Shown here piece by piece: positions 11,476 to 19,210 of a stretch of 64,000 bases of DNA. Origin of the DNA: Prostheceraeus crozeri. Taxonomy: Eukaryota; Platyhelminthes; Polycladida; Euryleptidae. The position numbers and the translations under genes were made by a program. The stretch covers positions 496,001-560,000 of the forward strand of contig CAJQUW010001636.1 of the NCBI GenBank assembly GCA_907163375.1. The letters run 5' to 3'. The notes beneath the pieces are model-generated. The model saw only the letters and a list, made by a program, of their open reading frames with translations. It was not told the DNA's origin and ran no database searches. The first letter of the stretch is position 1; each line of letters begins with the position of its first letter.

Positions 11476-11847
11476 TTACATAGAACCTCGGTTCCGCCAA
11501 CTTCGTTGGATATACAGAATATTTAGTTGATGTAATGTTTCTAACTCATACTTTGTTAAATTTTCTTTCTTAACCAACCACCATAAATTATTATATGCTA
11601 GAAATACTCTGAAACTTCGTAAACAAAGTGGAAAGGTTTTTGTCTTAGCGTAACTTCTTATACTGTGTTTTATTTTATAGTCTTTAACGAACTCTATGTA
11701 TTTATGATGGTAATAAAATTTAACTTCTTTCTTCGAATTCACAGGATTTGTAGGATGGCTATAATTGTTTAAAACTGGTACGTGTTTTATTTTATAAAGC
11801 TTTGCTTGCTCGGCTTCGCTCTTATATTCATTGTTCTCATTAAACAT
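11476..11847 (-). CDS. Polinton small protein of unknown function, 123 aa
   Basis: An open frame from ATG 11847, preceded on its own strand by TTTTTCTTTTTAAAAAAAT, the start-proximal motif shared by this element. The protein is basic and aromatic-rich (YYHHKYIEF, FLAYNNLWWLVKKENL) with no motif I recognise, no signal peptide and no clear membrane segment. It lies between the polymerase gene and the second ATPase in the leftward module. The intact frame and motif support a real gene; function unknown. Confidence 0.6.
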   Translation of the reverse strand: MFNENNEYKSEAEQAKLYKIKHVPVLNNYSHPTNPVNSKKEVKFYYHHKYIEFVKDYKIKHSIRSYAKTKTFPLCLRSFRVFLAYNNLWWLVKKENLTKYELETLHQLNILYIQRSWRNRGSM

Positions 11848-11866
11848 ATTTTTTTAAAAAGAAAAA
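11848..11866 (-). promoter_or_regulatory. A/T start-proximal motif
   Basis: Minus strand TTTTTCTTTTTAAAAAAAT directly before ATG 11847; same pattern as upstream of the polymerase gene. Confidence 0.5.
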
Positions 11867-11867
11867 T

Positions 11868-12233
11868 TTACATTTTATTAAACTCATTGAATATTGGACG
11901 TATTTCGTCTAATGTACTCTTAGTATCATTTACTAAAGGTTTCACATTTGTCAATACATCTCGGAAATCGTTAATCCCTGTTCGTATAGCATCTAAAACA
12001 TCTCTATTTTCTAATCGTTTGGGTGTTTGAATTTTTAACACATTGTTCAGATAATGATCGAAATAGAAATAAAATGTTTCTGGTATGATCGTTAGTGGTT
12101 CAAGTGATTCGTTTTCTAAAAAGATAGTTATTTCTTCTATGTTGAGGTGAAAAATTCTTAGCTCCTGCATAAAGACTAATGTTAAAATCTGACGCATTGT
12201 TACATAAGTCATGTTCACTATCAAACAATACAT
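11868..12233 (-). CDS. Polinton leftward open frame of unknown function
   Basis: A frame on the minus strand overlapping the 3' part of the second ATPase in another phase. The C-terminal ~80 residues look protein-like and helical (IRTGINDFRDVLTNVKPLVN, STLDEIRPIFNEFNKM), while the first ~30 residues lie inside the ATPase gene and may be a shadow. It could be a separate small gene starting around 12130 or the decayed end of the ATPase gene. No recognised family. Confidence 0.4.
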   Translation of the reverse strand: MYCLIVNMTYVTMRQILTLVFMQELRIFHLNIEEITIFLENESLEPLTIIPETFYFYFDHYLNNVLKIQTPKRLENRDVLDAIRTGINDFRDVLTNVKPLVNDTKSTLDEIRPIFNEFNKM

Positions 12234-12936
12234 TTAAGTCTTTATCATATACTTGCATTTGATTCATAATAGTATCAACACATATTATACCATACTTAAC
12301 ACGTGTATATTTTGCCAATTTAAAAGTTAGTTTATAATGTTTCTTGATATCATCAAAGAATGCTAAATTATTTTGTGTAGTTGTATAAAAGGTTTCAACA
12401 TTTTCCCTAATTTTATTATCTACGTCAGAAGCCTTATGAGCTAATACTACTATTCGTATATGATAGTGACGACCTTTTGTAAATATTTCTGAGATGTCTT
12501 TTTGTTTCACTAAACCAGCTACATCATCTAATACTAGTGAAGAGTTCTGTTCATATGTACCGGCGAAACTTTCCATATCTTCTAACATATTTAAGTCTTC
12601 TCTATCATGAACATTAGTATATCCATTCCATTCATCAGGTTGCATACAGAAAATATGTACATTTTCGTCATTAAAATGTTCTTTAATATACTTACGAATA
12701 AATGTTGTTTTTCCACTTCTGGTTTTACCATAAACAATAAAATGTAAGTTCTCTTCTATCAACTGAGGAGTTGGTATATCTTTTTGATGAGATGGATGTT
12801 TCCAACCTTTAAAGGTTTTTGTCTGATTTTTATAAAATGTAACTTTTATCTGTTCTTGTGTTTTAAGAAACCTAACCAATTTAAGAATTGATAAATGATA
12901 TAAATAATAATGCATATAACGATAATCTTTATACAA
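12100..12936 (-). CDS. Second FtsK/HerA (A32-like) ATPase
   Basis: A P-loop ATPase: Walker A FIVYGKTRSGKTTFIRKYI, Walker B SSLVLDDVAGL, then IFTKGRHYHIRIVVLAHKAS, matching the GRH block and sensor strand of A32-like packaging ATPases, and RENVETFYTTTQNN as the expected following strand-helix. The order and spacing fit a complete core of about 200 residues. The true start probably lies downstream of 12936, because the first ~30 codons overlap the neighbouring membrane-protein gene in another frame. It is encoded opposite to ATPase copy 1. Either could be the genuine packaging motor; two such genes in one Polinton are unexpected. Confidence 0.8.
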   Translation of the reverse strand: MYKDYRYMHYYLYHLSILKLVRFLKTQEQIKVTFYKNQTKTFKGWKHPSHQKDIPTPQLIEENLHFIVYGKTRSGKTTFIRKYIKEHFNDENVHIFCMQPDEWNGYTNVHDREDLNMLEDMESFAGTYEQNSSLVLDDVAGLVKQKDISEIFTKGRHYHIRIVVLAHKASDVDNKIRENVETFYTTTQNNLAFFDDIKKHYKLTFKLAKYTRVKYGIICVDTIMNQMQVYDKDLNVLFDSEHDLCNNASDFNISLYAGAKNFSPQHRRNNYLFRKRIT

Positions 12937-13067
12937 TGAAATCGTAGAAACGCAAAGAAAATACTAAGATCAGAACTTTTTGGTTTCTTATTATTATTGT
13001 TATTATTTTCTATAGGCATATATAAATTTTCCATTGTTTCCATTGTTTTCATATTCCGATTTTCCAT
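12846..13067 (-). CDS. Small single-pass membrane protein, 73 aa
   Basis: ATG 13067 follows TTTTTCTTATTAAAAAAA on the minus strand. The protein has a polar Asn-rich N-terminus (a run of Asn about residues 22-26, then KKPKSSD) and one strongly hydrophobic segment near residues 45-68 (CIKIIVICIIIYIIYQFLNW) with a basic C-terminus, indicating a single transmembrane helix. It overlaps the 5' part of the second ATPase gene. No known family recognised; a virion-membrane or host-membrane role is only a guess. Confidence 0.6.
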   Translation of the reverse strand: MENRNMKTMETMENLYMPIENNNNNNKKPKSSDLSIFFAFLRFHCIKIIVICIIIYIIYQFLNWLGFLKHKNR

Positions 13068-13086
13068 TTTTTTTAATAAGAAAAAT
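13068..13086 (-). promoter_or_regulatory. A/T start-proximal motif
   Basis: Minus strand ATTTTTCTTATTAAAAAAA directly before ATG 13067, nearly the same as the motifs before 11422 and 11847. Confidence 0.5.
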
Positions 13087-13088
13087 TA

Positions 13089-13262
13089 CTTCCGACTGGA
13101 TAGCCCGGACTCTTTAAGAGGGTCCTCCTTTGAGTGTTTGTACCTCTGTAGCACCTCCGGACTACTTCGGACTCTTTGTTCCGAAGCTCAAAAGAAGAGT
13201 GAGATACCTCCGGACTACTTCGGACTCACCTCACTCCTCACCGGACTCCTTATCTCGATAAC
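13089..13262. repeat. GC-rich hairpin cluster in Polinton
   Basis: An island richer in G+C than its surroundings with repeated CCGGACTACTTCGGACTC-type words (near 13159-13176 and 13212-13226) that are imperfect palindromes built on TCCGRA. It overlaps the 3' end of the Cys-rich gene and lies upstream of the membrane-protein gene. Similar GC hairpins occur at 7657-7913 and at the terminal-repeat tips. Confidence 0.7.
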
Positions 13263-13612
13263 ATACCACCCAGTGACGCGAAAAGTTTTTCTCTAATAAA
13301 ACCTTGTTACATTTAACACATTTTACTTGTTTTTTTAAACATTCTTTACATTGGTATTTACTTTCATAAAAATATTTCTTTAATTTAGTAACTTCGCATT
13401 TAGTACATTTTCTAATGTTAATAATACACGATTTACAATGATTATTAATACCTTGACTTGTAAAATATTGTTTACAATTTTCACATTGTTTATCTTTTTT
13501 CTTTTCACTGTTAACGATTGAAAAGTCTTTTGATGGCGCGCAAAATTCTTAGATGATATACTTTTGTTACAATTATTACACGTTTTTTTCTTTTAATCAT
13601 TCCGATTTGCAT
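13231..13612 (-). pseudogene. Cys-rich zinc-binding protein
   Basis: Minus-strand coding sequence too broken to give a long open frame but with a clear series of CxxC knuckles: CNNCNK, CENCKQYF, CKSC, CTKCE, CKECLKK, and a final CVKCNK...H...C. The spacing suggests three to four zinc ribbons or knuckles, typical of small nucleic-acid-binding proteins. ATG 13612 lies only 17 bp from the ATG of the divergent gene at 13630. Its function in the element is unknown; a transcription factor or packaging accessory role is speculative. The gene is broken. Confidence 0.6.
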
Positions 13613-13629
13613 GTTTTTTATTAAAAAAA
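13613..13629. promoter_or_regulatory. Shared divergent A/T promoter-like motif
   Basis: The 17 bp GTTTTTTATTAAAAAAA separate the start codons of two divergent genes (13612 minus, 13630 plus). The sequence is nearly self-complementary, so each strand presents the T-run then TTAAAAAA pattern found directly before other start codons of this Polinton. It must serve both genes if both are expressed. Confidence 0.55.
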
Positions 13630-14264
13630 ATGATGTTAACAAATGTTGGAGGATGCGCTTACATTCCACATATTCAAGAATCAGGAATAGAAATAGAAAA
13701 CTTTGTTACAAAAACTGGCGACGTTTTATCAGGACCATTACATCCTTCTATTCTTCCACAACAAAATACAGAGTTAACAAATAAACAATATGCAAATGCT
13801 CAGATAGAAGAATCCAACTACTAAAACTTAATAGAAAAGATGTAGATATCGAGAAAGATATATCGAAACTCAATTGGAAGGATGAGGATATCGAGAAAGA
13901 TATATCGAAACTTAATACAGAAATGAATTCTGCTAGTAAAAGATTCAACTCTACTTCAACAAAAATATTATTTGCAATCCAAAAGATTGAAAGCTCAGAG
14001 AAGAAAATCACAACCTTAAAATTAGTACAAGATGAAATAAAAGAAAATCTTGTTACACAAACTGACATAAAAAAGCTAAACAGTAAAGTGGATGACTTGT
14101 TGGAACACAAACAAAAGCTTGATAAACATTTACAAGATATTGATAAAAGTGTTAAAGAACAGACCAATGCTTCTAAAACGGATTTGAAGAAGAATCAGGA
14201 GAAATTGCAAGTTGTTGAAAAAGAAATTAAAACACATCACACGCTGCTTGACGCAATAGATTAA
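13630..14264 (+). pseudogene. Fibre-like coiled-coil protein
   Basis: ATG 13630 (a second ATG follows at once). The N-terminal part has TKTGDVLSGPLHPSILPQQN followed by ELTNKQYA, which resembles the GDxLxGxL...xTNKxYV repeat of phage and viral tail-fibre proteins. The rest is a long Lys/Glu-rich coiled coil, with a 33-bp-type internal repeat (DIEKDISKLN occurring twice) and heptads through the region encoded at 13920-14264. It starts the rightward capsid module. A trimeric fibre or spike attached to the virion is inferred from the motif and coiled coil only. The gene is broken. Confidence 0.55.
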
Positions 14265-14340
14265 GTGCAAAAGCAAATTAATGAAGTTATCACGCGGTTG
14301 TTGTCCATTCACACACGTAAATCTTAATCGATGAAGTCTT

Positions 14341-14396
14341 GGGTTACCTTGTACAGAGGCTTTAGCCGATCACTTTTGTTGAGGTTACTAACCAAT
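14341..14396 (-). repeat. Inverted intergenic element, left copy
   Basis: In reverse complement it reads GATTGGTTAGTAACCT, then after a variable stretch GATCGGCTAAAGCCTCTG followed by TACAAGGT. The same two blocks recur in the opposite orientation at 16308-16364. The pair brackets the virion-protein block 14443-16314. It includes a GGCTAAAGCC palindrome. Confidence 0.8.
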
Positions 14397-14442
14397 CACA
14401 AATGTAAATATTTTTCCCAAAAGTCAAATTTAAGCTCAAAAA

Positions 14443-14919
14443 ATGCCAATGATTTATAAACACAATCTTAAACATTTTGCTTCAAATATTAAAATTGCTC
14501 ATAAACCATCTATGAAACCTGTGTACCATTATGACAGTTTAGAAACTATTCAAAAAGAAGGAGATGGTATATTTTCTAGTATAGGAAGTGCTGTTAACTT
14601 GATTAAAAATAATAAAGATTTGATTTCATCTGCTGCTATAGGTAGTACAGCTAGTGCAATATCAAATGCTGTTAAGTCACAAAACGAATTAAAACAACTA
14701 GAAGCTATTCGTAAACTTAGGAATGATGCAAAATAACAACAAAAAGATAAAAAGCTTTCAGAGGAAACGAAAAACAAAATTGCCAAATTAGCGAAATCTA
14801 TTGAAGAAATGAGAGGAAATGGTGTAAACAGTAACCTTCGGTCTAACCAGCGAAGCTGTAGCGGAGCTGGGATGCAGTCTCTGACCACTAACGTGGGAAA
14901 TCGATTAGCAAAATTCTAA
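14443..14919 (+). pseudogene. Small virion-type protein with membrane-active segment
   Basis: ATG 14443 follows AGCTCAAAAA. The product has a basic N-terminus and then KEGDGIFSSIGSAVNLIKNN with a Gly/Ala/Ile-rich helical stretch (SSAAIGSTASAISNAVKS), followed by a Lys/Glu helical region and a basic end. The Gly-rich amphipathic stretch just after a possible protease site recalls adenovirus pVI/pX-type cement proteins and the short X-type proteins of adintovirus-like elements. By analogy it would be processed by the element's protease. The gene is broken. Confidence 0.5.
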
Positions 14920-14954
14920 TTCTAGATATTTTTTATCAAACAAAATTTGATTTT

Positions 14955-14966
14955 ATCTTTTAAAAA
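14955..14966 (+). promoter_or_regulatory. A/T start-proximal motif of the capsid gene
   Basis: ATCTTTTAAAAA directly precedes ATG 14967; compare the bases before 5289, 6095, 13630, 16405 and 16894. Confidence 0.5.
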
Positions 14967-16314
14967 ATGTCAAATCTAATTACGACTTCGTTAATTGAAG
15001 GCAAATTTAGATTAGACGATCCCCCGTTCGTTAGTTACAATTAAAAAAAGAATGAAGTTATAAGAATTGCAATGAGTCCTGGTTCTTCAGGAAGAGTGAA
15101 TACTGGAGGTGATTTAATTTTTGAAGTTGATAATCAGCAAAGTTATTTATATCTACCTGATTCATTTTACACTCTGAACATTCTTTATATTCTGATGCTG
15201 ATTTTACAACACCATTGCCTTCTACTGATAATATTACATTAGAAAATAATTTCTTTCCAAAACTATTTACACAAATGCGCTTAGATGTCGCTACCCAAAA
15301 CATTGAAACAATAAGTGATTCTCCTGGTATTATTGATTCAATGCTTGGATTTGTAACAATAGATGAAAATACTTTAAAGTATGAAATCGAAGGATGGTCT
15401 CCAGATAACTAGACCGGCATACTTAAAGATGATTTAACTCACACTGAGGCAGATGCAGCAGAAATTGCGAAAGATGTAGAAAAAAAGTGAAACGGTTAAA
15501 CAGTACACAAAATAGCTCATATCAGAAAAGACGTGATTTTAACAAGAAAAGTAAGCAAACAGTAAATTGGTCATTGTCTCCATTATTCGGATATTTAGAT
15601 TATAATAAAATATCAATTCAGTCAAAATTCAAACTTATAATTCATCGCACGGCAAATAGTGAATCAATATTCTATGGAGATAAAACGAAAAAAGCATATT
15701 TAAAAATTGAAAAACTTGAATGGTGGATAAAACATATTACTCCTAGTTTAGAGGTTGAAACAACTATTACGAAAAGATTATCTACGAACAAACCAATTCC
15801 ATTAAGTTTTATGAAACGTATTGGAAGTTCTGCTACATTTTCTGAACAAAGATTTAACTGGCATTTCGCAAGGACATCAAATACTCCAAGATATTTTTTA
15901 CTCACTTTTCAAAAGAATGAAACACCTAGTTTTGATAAGAACAATATTCTTTTTGATATCAATTCAATTCGAAGTTTACAAATTTCATTAAATCAAACAC
16001 GTTATCCTATTGATCCATTGAGATTTGATGATACCAATAATCAGTTTATGGAAGGATATGATGCTTATAGAAATTTGTGTCGAGAATTTGGAGTAGAAGC
16101 ACAATTGTCTCCATTAGACTGGGAGAATTTATATCCTGTTTCCTGCTTTGATTTAAGTGCACAATCTGAAGATATTATTAAGAATGGCTGTGATGTTACA
16201 ATTAATATTGAAAAGAAAAATTCCACAACATCATTGATGGCCTATGGTTTATTGCTAGAAGACGCCGAATATTCTATTGAAATTCTTAATGGAAAGATGG
16301 CTAGGATTGGTTAG
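14967..16314 (+). pseudogene. MCP: Polinton major capsid protein (double jelly-roll)
   Basis: The coding span of about 450 codons matches the family's size. Recognisable blocks include a beta-rich N-terminal part (SPGSSGRVNTGGDLIFEVDN, then DSFYTL), a middle with RLDVATQNIETISDSPGIID, a central region with a GYLDYNKISIQSKFKLIIHR strand pair, and the characteristic C-terminal motif LSPLDWENLYPVSCFDLSAQ followed by CDVTINIEKK and a final beta hairpin. By family knowledge this forms the pseudohexameric capsomers of an icosahedral shell. The upstream motif CTTTTAAAAA and ATG 14967 fix the start. The gene is broken. Confidence 0.85.
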
Positions 16315-16366
16315 TAACCTGAGGTCCTTTGGTCCGATCGGCTAAAGCCTCTGAACAAGGTTCTAT
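16308..16366 (+). repeat. Inverted intergenic element, right copy
   Basis: Begins GATTGGTTAGTAACCTGAGG and continues with GATCGGCTAAAGCCTCTGAA and CAAGGT, the reverse complement of the blocks at 14341-14396. A further GGTTAGTAACCCGAG follows at about 16367. It overlaps the last codons of the capsid gene and fills the gap to the next gene. Confidence 0.8.
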
Positions 16367-16389
16367 AGGTTAGTAACCCGAGACTATAA

Positions 16390-16404
16390 TTTTTTTATTA
16401 AAAA
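16390..16404 (+). promoter_or_regulatory. A/T start-proximal motif
   Basis: TTTTTTATTAAAAA directly before ATG 16405, almost the same word as the divergent spacer at 13613-13629. Confidence 0.5.
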
Positions 16405-16878
16405 ATGGTGCAAGTGAATAATAAAACGGTTGAATTAAAACTACGTAACATCATTGACAAAAATACCCCTAAAACTATTACTATTGACAAAAAGAAGCAT
16501 TACATAAGTAAACCAATAATAGAGAATATTAAATTACAAGAAGAAAAGAATGGAGGAATTCTCCCATTAATTCCTCTAATAATAGGAGGTATAGCAGCAG
16601 CAGGAAGTGTTGCAGGTGGGACAGCTGGTATTGTCCAGGCAGTAAATAAAAATAAATCAGAGAAGGCAGCATTAGAAGAACAAAAACGTCATAATAAAGA
16701 GTTGGAAAAAGTTGCTAGGGCTGAGGGAGTAGTAGATAATTTTATTAGTAAATTAAATTTAGTTGACGAAGGAAAACGAGTTCTCAAAAACATTCTACAA
16801 AATATTGATTATTTAATTGAAATAAAAGAAACTAAAGATGGTTCTGGAATATATCTAAGTCCTAGTATGGTGCGTTAA
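16405..16878 (+). CDS. Virion-type protein with hydrophobic hairpin, 157 aa
   Basis: An intact frame. Residues 50-80 are GGILPLIPLIIGGIAAAGSV followed by AGGTAGIVQAV, a Gly/Ala-rich hydrophobic hairpin, then a Lys/Glu helical region (KSEKAALEEQKRHNKELEKV). It ends GSGIYLSP, resembling the GxGLYLxP tail I remember in virion proteins of Polinton and adintovirus-like elements. The NGGIL before the hydrophobic part resembles an adenain-type cleavage site (xxGG-x). It probably is a membrane-active or core cement protein processed by the protease at 18187-18612; this is inferred from layout, not demonstrated. Confidence 0.65.
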   Translation: MVQVNNKTVELKLRNIIDKNTPKTITIDKKKHYISKPIIENIKLQEEKNGGILPLIPLIIGGIAAAGSVAGGTAGIVQAVNKNKSEKAALEEQKRHNKELEKVARAEGVVDNFISKLNLVDEGKRVLKNILQNIDYLIEIKETKDGSGIYLSPSMVR

Positions 16879-16893
16879 TATTTAAACTTTAAA

Positions 16894-17395
16894 AATGAAT
16901 TTGAATAACTTAAGAATTTCAAATCTAGATCTAATGGATTATCTCTTAAAAGTACATAAAACCTCAAATTTTCGGCACACCGGAGGTGACATACAAAAAA
17001 GCATTAGAAAACTTTCCTGGCTTTATTTGTGCAAAGTATAAAGGTGAAAAACATATTCCAAATCATTATTTCACTGGTCCCGGTGCAAGATTAGATTTAA
17101 GATTAAACGATGATAACACACATATAGAAAATAGTAAACCAATAAACAGAGTTGATGCAGCAGCTTATAGACACGATCTAGCTTATCGAAAACATGACCT
17201 AAGTTCTCGATATGAAGCAGATAAGATAATGATTCAAGAATTGGATAGTATTCAGAATCCTTCCTTTAGAGAAAGAATTGAAAGAATGTTTGTTAAGAAA
17301 GCTTTACAAGCAAAAATGCTTTTTGGTCAGGGTTTAAGTGAAACTTATGCCTCCGAAATGTCGAATGACCTAGGACGCTATGCGTCCGAAATTCA
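16894..17395 (+). pseudogene. Phospholipase A2-like (parvovirus-type) domain protein
   Basis: Preceded by ACTTTAAAA and ATG 16894. The core shows a calcium-loop-like YFTGPGARLDLRLN, then PINRVDAAAYRHDLAYRKHD, with the HDxxY catalytic-type motif and a following EADK, the pattern of parvoviral-type PLA2 domains seen also in Polinton-like elements. Such domains hydrolyse phospholipids, in viruses to breach the endosomal membrane. The reading frame carrying this domain continues directly into the integrase region. The gene is broken. Confidence 0.65.
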
Positions 17396-18190
17396 TAAAG
17401 AATATAGAAAACCAAAATATCTATTGAAAGTAAAAGTATTTAATAAAGATGATATTTGGAATGCAGATCTAATCAATATGCCGAATGAAAGAGGGTTTAA
17501 GTTCGCATTGACCGTTATAGATTTATATACACGATGCGCTTGGGCAAAGCCTTTAAAAACAAAAGTGGTCTGTCAGTTAAATATTCGCTTAAAGAAATCT
17601 TAAAAGAAAGTAATAGAAAACCAAAGAAGCTATTCGTTGATAAAGGATCTGAATTTTATAATAGAAATGTTAAGCCACTATTTGAAACAGACGAAAGTCA
17701 TCGCCAAGGCTCAGTTTATTCAACTGAGAATGCTGGAAAGGCTGTAGTAATAGAGAGATTTAATAGATCATTAAAAAGTAAATTATTCAAGAAATTTACA
17801 GAAGAAGGTAATCAGAAATGGTTGAAGATACTACCAGGAAATGTAGATCAATACAATAATAAAGTTCATTCAGGTATTGAAGAAACTCCAAAGAATGCTT
17901 CTGTCGATCCTGATTTAATACGAAAGAAAATATTCGAAAATAATTATTCGAATGAGAGTAATCCAAATTTACAGAAACGTAAGCCGAAATTTAAGATTGG
18001 AGATAGAGTAAGGATATTTAAATATAAAAATAAATTTGAAAAAGGTTTTGTTGGCTATTGGACTAAAGAGATATTTGAAGTTTGCAAAATAAATAAAACT
18101 TATCCGATTACTTATGAAATTAGAGATTTAGATGACCAGGAAATCACTGGCAGATTTTATGAAAACGAAATACAAAGAAGTGATTTTTAA
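17396..18190 (+). pseudogene. INT: Polinton integrase (retroviral-type DDE)
   Basis: Catalyses insertion of the element. Core motifs of the RNase H-like fold are present: first Asp in DDIWNADLINM followed by ALTVIDLYTRCAWAKPL, second Asp in KKLFVDKGSEFYN, and Glu in VIERFNRSLKSKLF. The core is followed by the SGIEETPKNA block and a C-terminal chromodomain/SH3-like region (FKIGDRVRIFKYKNKFEKGF...YWTKEIFEV). The N-terminal part is read in the same frame as a PLA2-like domain. The 3' end overlaps the convergent protease gene by 4 bp. The gene is broken. Confidence 0.9.
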
Positions 18191-18612
18191 TTATCATTAT
18201 TCAATTCTAACATAATATCAAGAAATGGTACTCCTTTTTGTAATTTGCACAAAACATATAAACATAATTGACCACAATAAGTAGTTCCTGGTGTTTGAAT
18301 TTGAAACGTATTACATGTTCCATTGCCAAGTATTTCTCTTACTTCATTTGTAGGTGGAAGTCCATAAGAGTCGAAATAGTAATTGTCCCCATTTTTATTA
18401 AAGATACCTGCTGACCAATTTACTCCTTTTTGATCTGACGTGTAGAGATTTGTCACGAAATTTATAGATGGCTTATTTTTTAGGAATTGTAGCTCGTCTC
18501 TCATTAGGACATGAAAATTCTTTATTCCTAATTGTTTAGCCATTTTCTCTAGATCAAAGTTTGTAGTTGTTTGTTTGCCATATATTTTTAAGAACTCAGT
18601 CAGACTTGTCAT
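18187..18612 (-). CDS. PRO: Polinton adenovirus-type cysteine protease
   Basis: A 141-aa frame from ATG 18612 (preceded by TTTTTTTTATTATAAA on its strand). It resembles adenain/ULP-type proteases of Polintons: NYYFDSYGLPPTNEV is the conserved aspartate/YFDSfG block, and TTYCGQLCLYVLCKLQKG carries the nucleophilic Cys in the QxxxCGxxCL-type motif, followed by PFLDIML. Size is within the range for the family. It would mature the virion proteins encoded at 14443-16878. It is convergent with the integrase gene with a 4-bp overlap. Confidence 0.85.
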   Translation of the reverse strand: MTSLTEFLKIYGKQTTTNFDLEKMAKQLGIKNFHVLMRDELQFLKNKPSINFVTNLYTSDQKGVNWSAGIFNKNGDNYYFDSYGLPPTNEVREILGNGTCNTFQIQTPGTTYCGQLCLYVLCKLQKGVPFLDIMLELNNDN

Positions 18613-19210
18613 TTTATAATAAAAAAAATTCTGTTAGGGTTCCCTCTCGAAGAAGATAAGTCAGAAAGGGGGAGGGGGATTCAGTTAAAACTGTCTCATA
18701 ATGATACGATTTGAAATGATTATATTTTAATTATTCACAAATTCTAATCTACATTGTTTGACAGACGTCCATTATCTTCATGAACTTCATTCGTTAATAA
18801 AAGTGATTGTTTAAAATTGCTATAACAACTATCGTGCATATCGGCGTTACCCTTATGCGTTCTAAATTTAGAAGAAGAATTGCTTTTATTGTCAATCCAT
18901 GAGTTCACAATAGGAGGTACTTTTAATCAATACAGCGGAGAGAGGAAACGTTAAATGAATTTTGTGAATGCATGTGAGTTTTATAAATCTATTTGAAAAA
19001 CAGACTTTGAAAACTGATTCTGAAAATAATTTACGCAGGGGTAAATTGAACTGTCAAAATTTTACGGATGCGTAAATTGAAATGACAAGATATTCCGCGA
19101 TAATTTTAGGGGAAAGCTGTTCGTTGTTTTCCGTTGCTAGAGCAATAAATCTCTCTATCTTCAATCATCACTCCTTATCCAACCGTTTTGTTTCATGAAT
19201 TCATTGTTTC
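18613..19210. other. Polinton subterminal spacer
   Basis: About 0.6 kb between the protease start and the right terminal repeat. It contains a purine run near 18652-18676 and two related words with TTACGCAGGGGTAAATTGAA (about 19031) and TTACGGATGCGTAAATTGAA (about 19062). No coding signal is seen. Confidence 0.5.
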
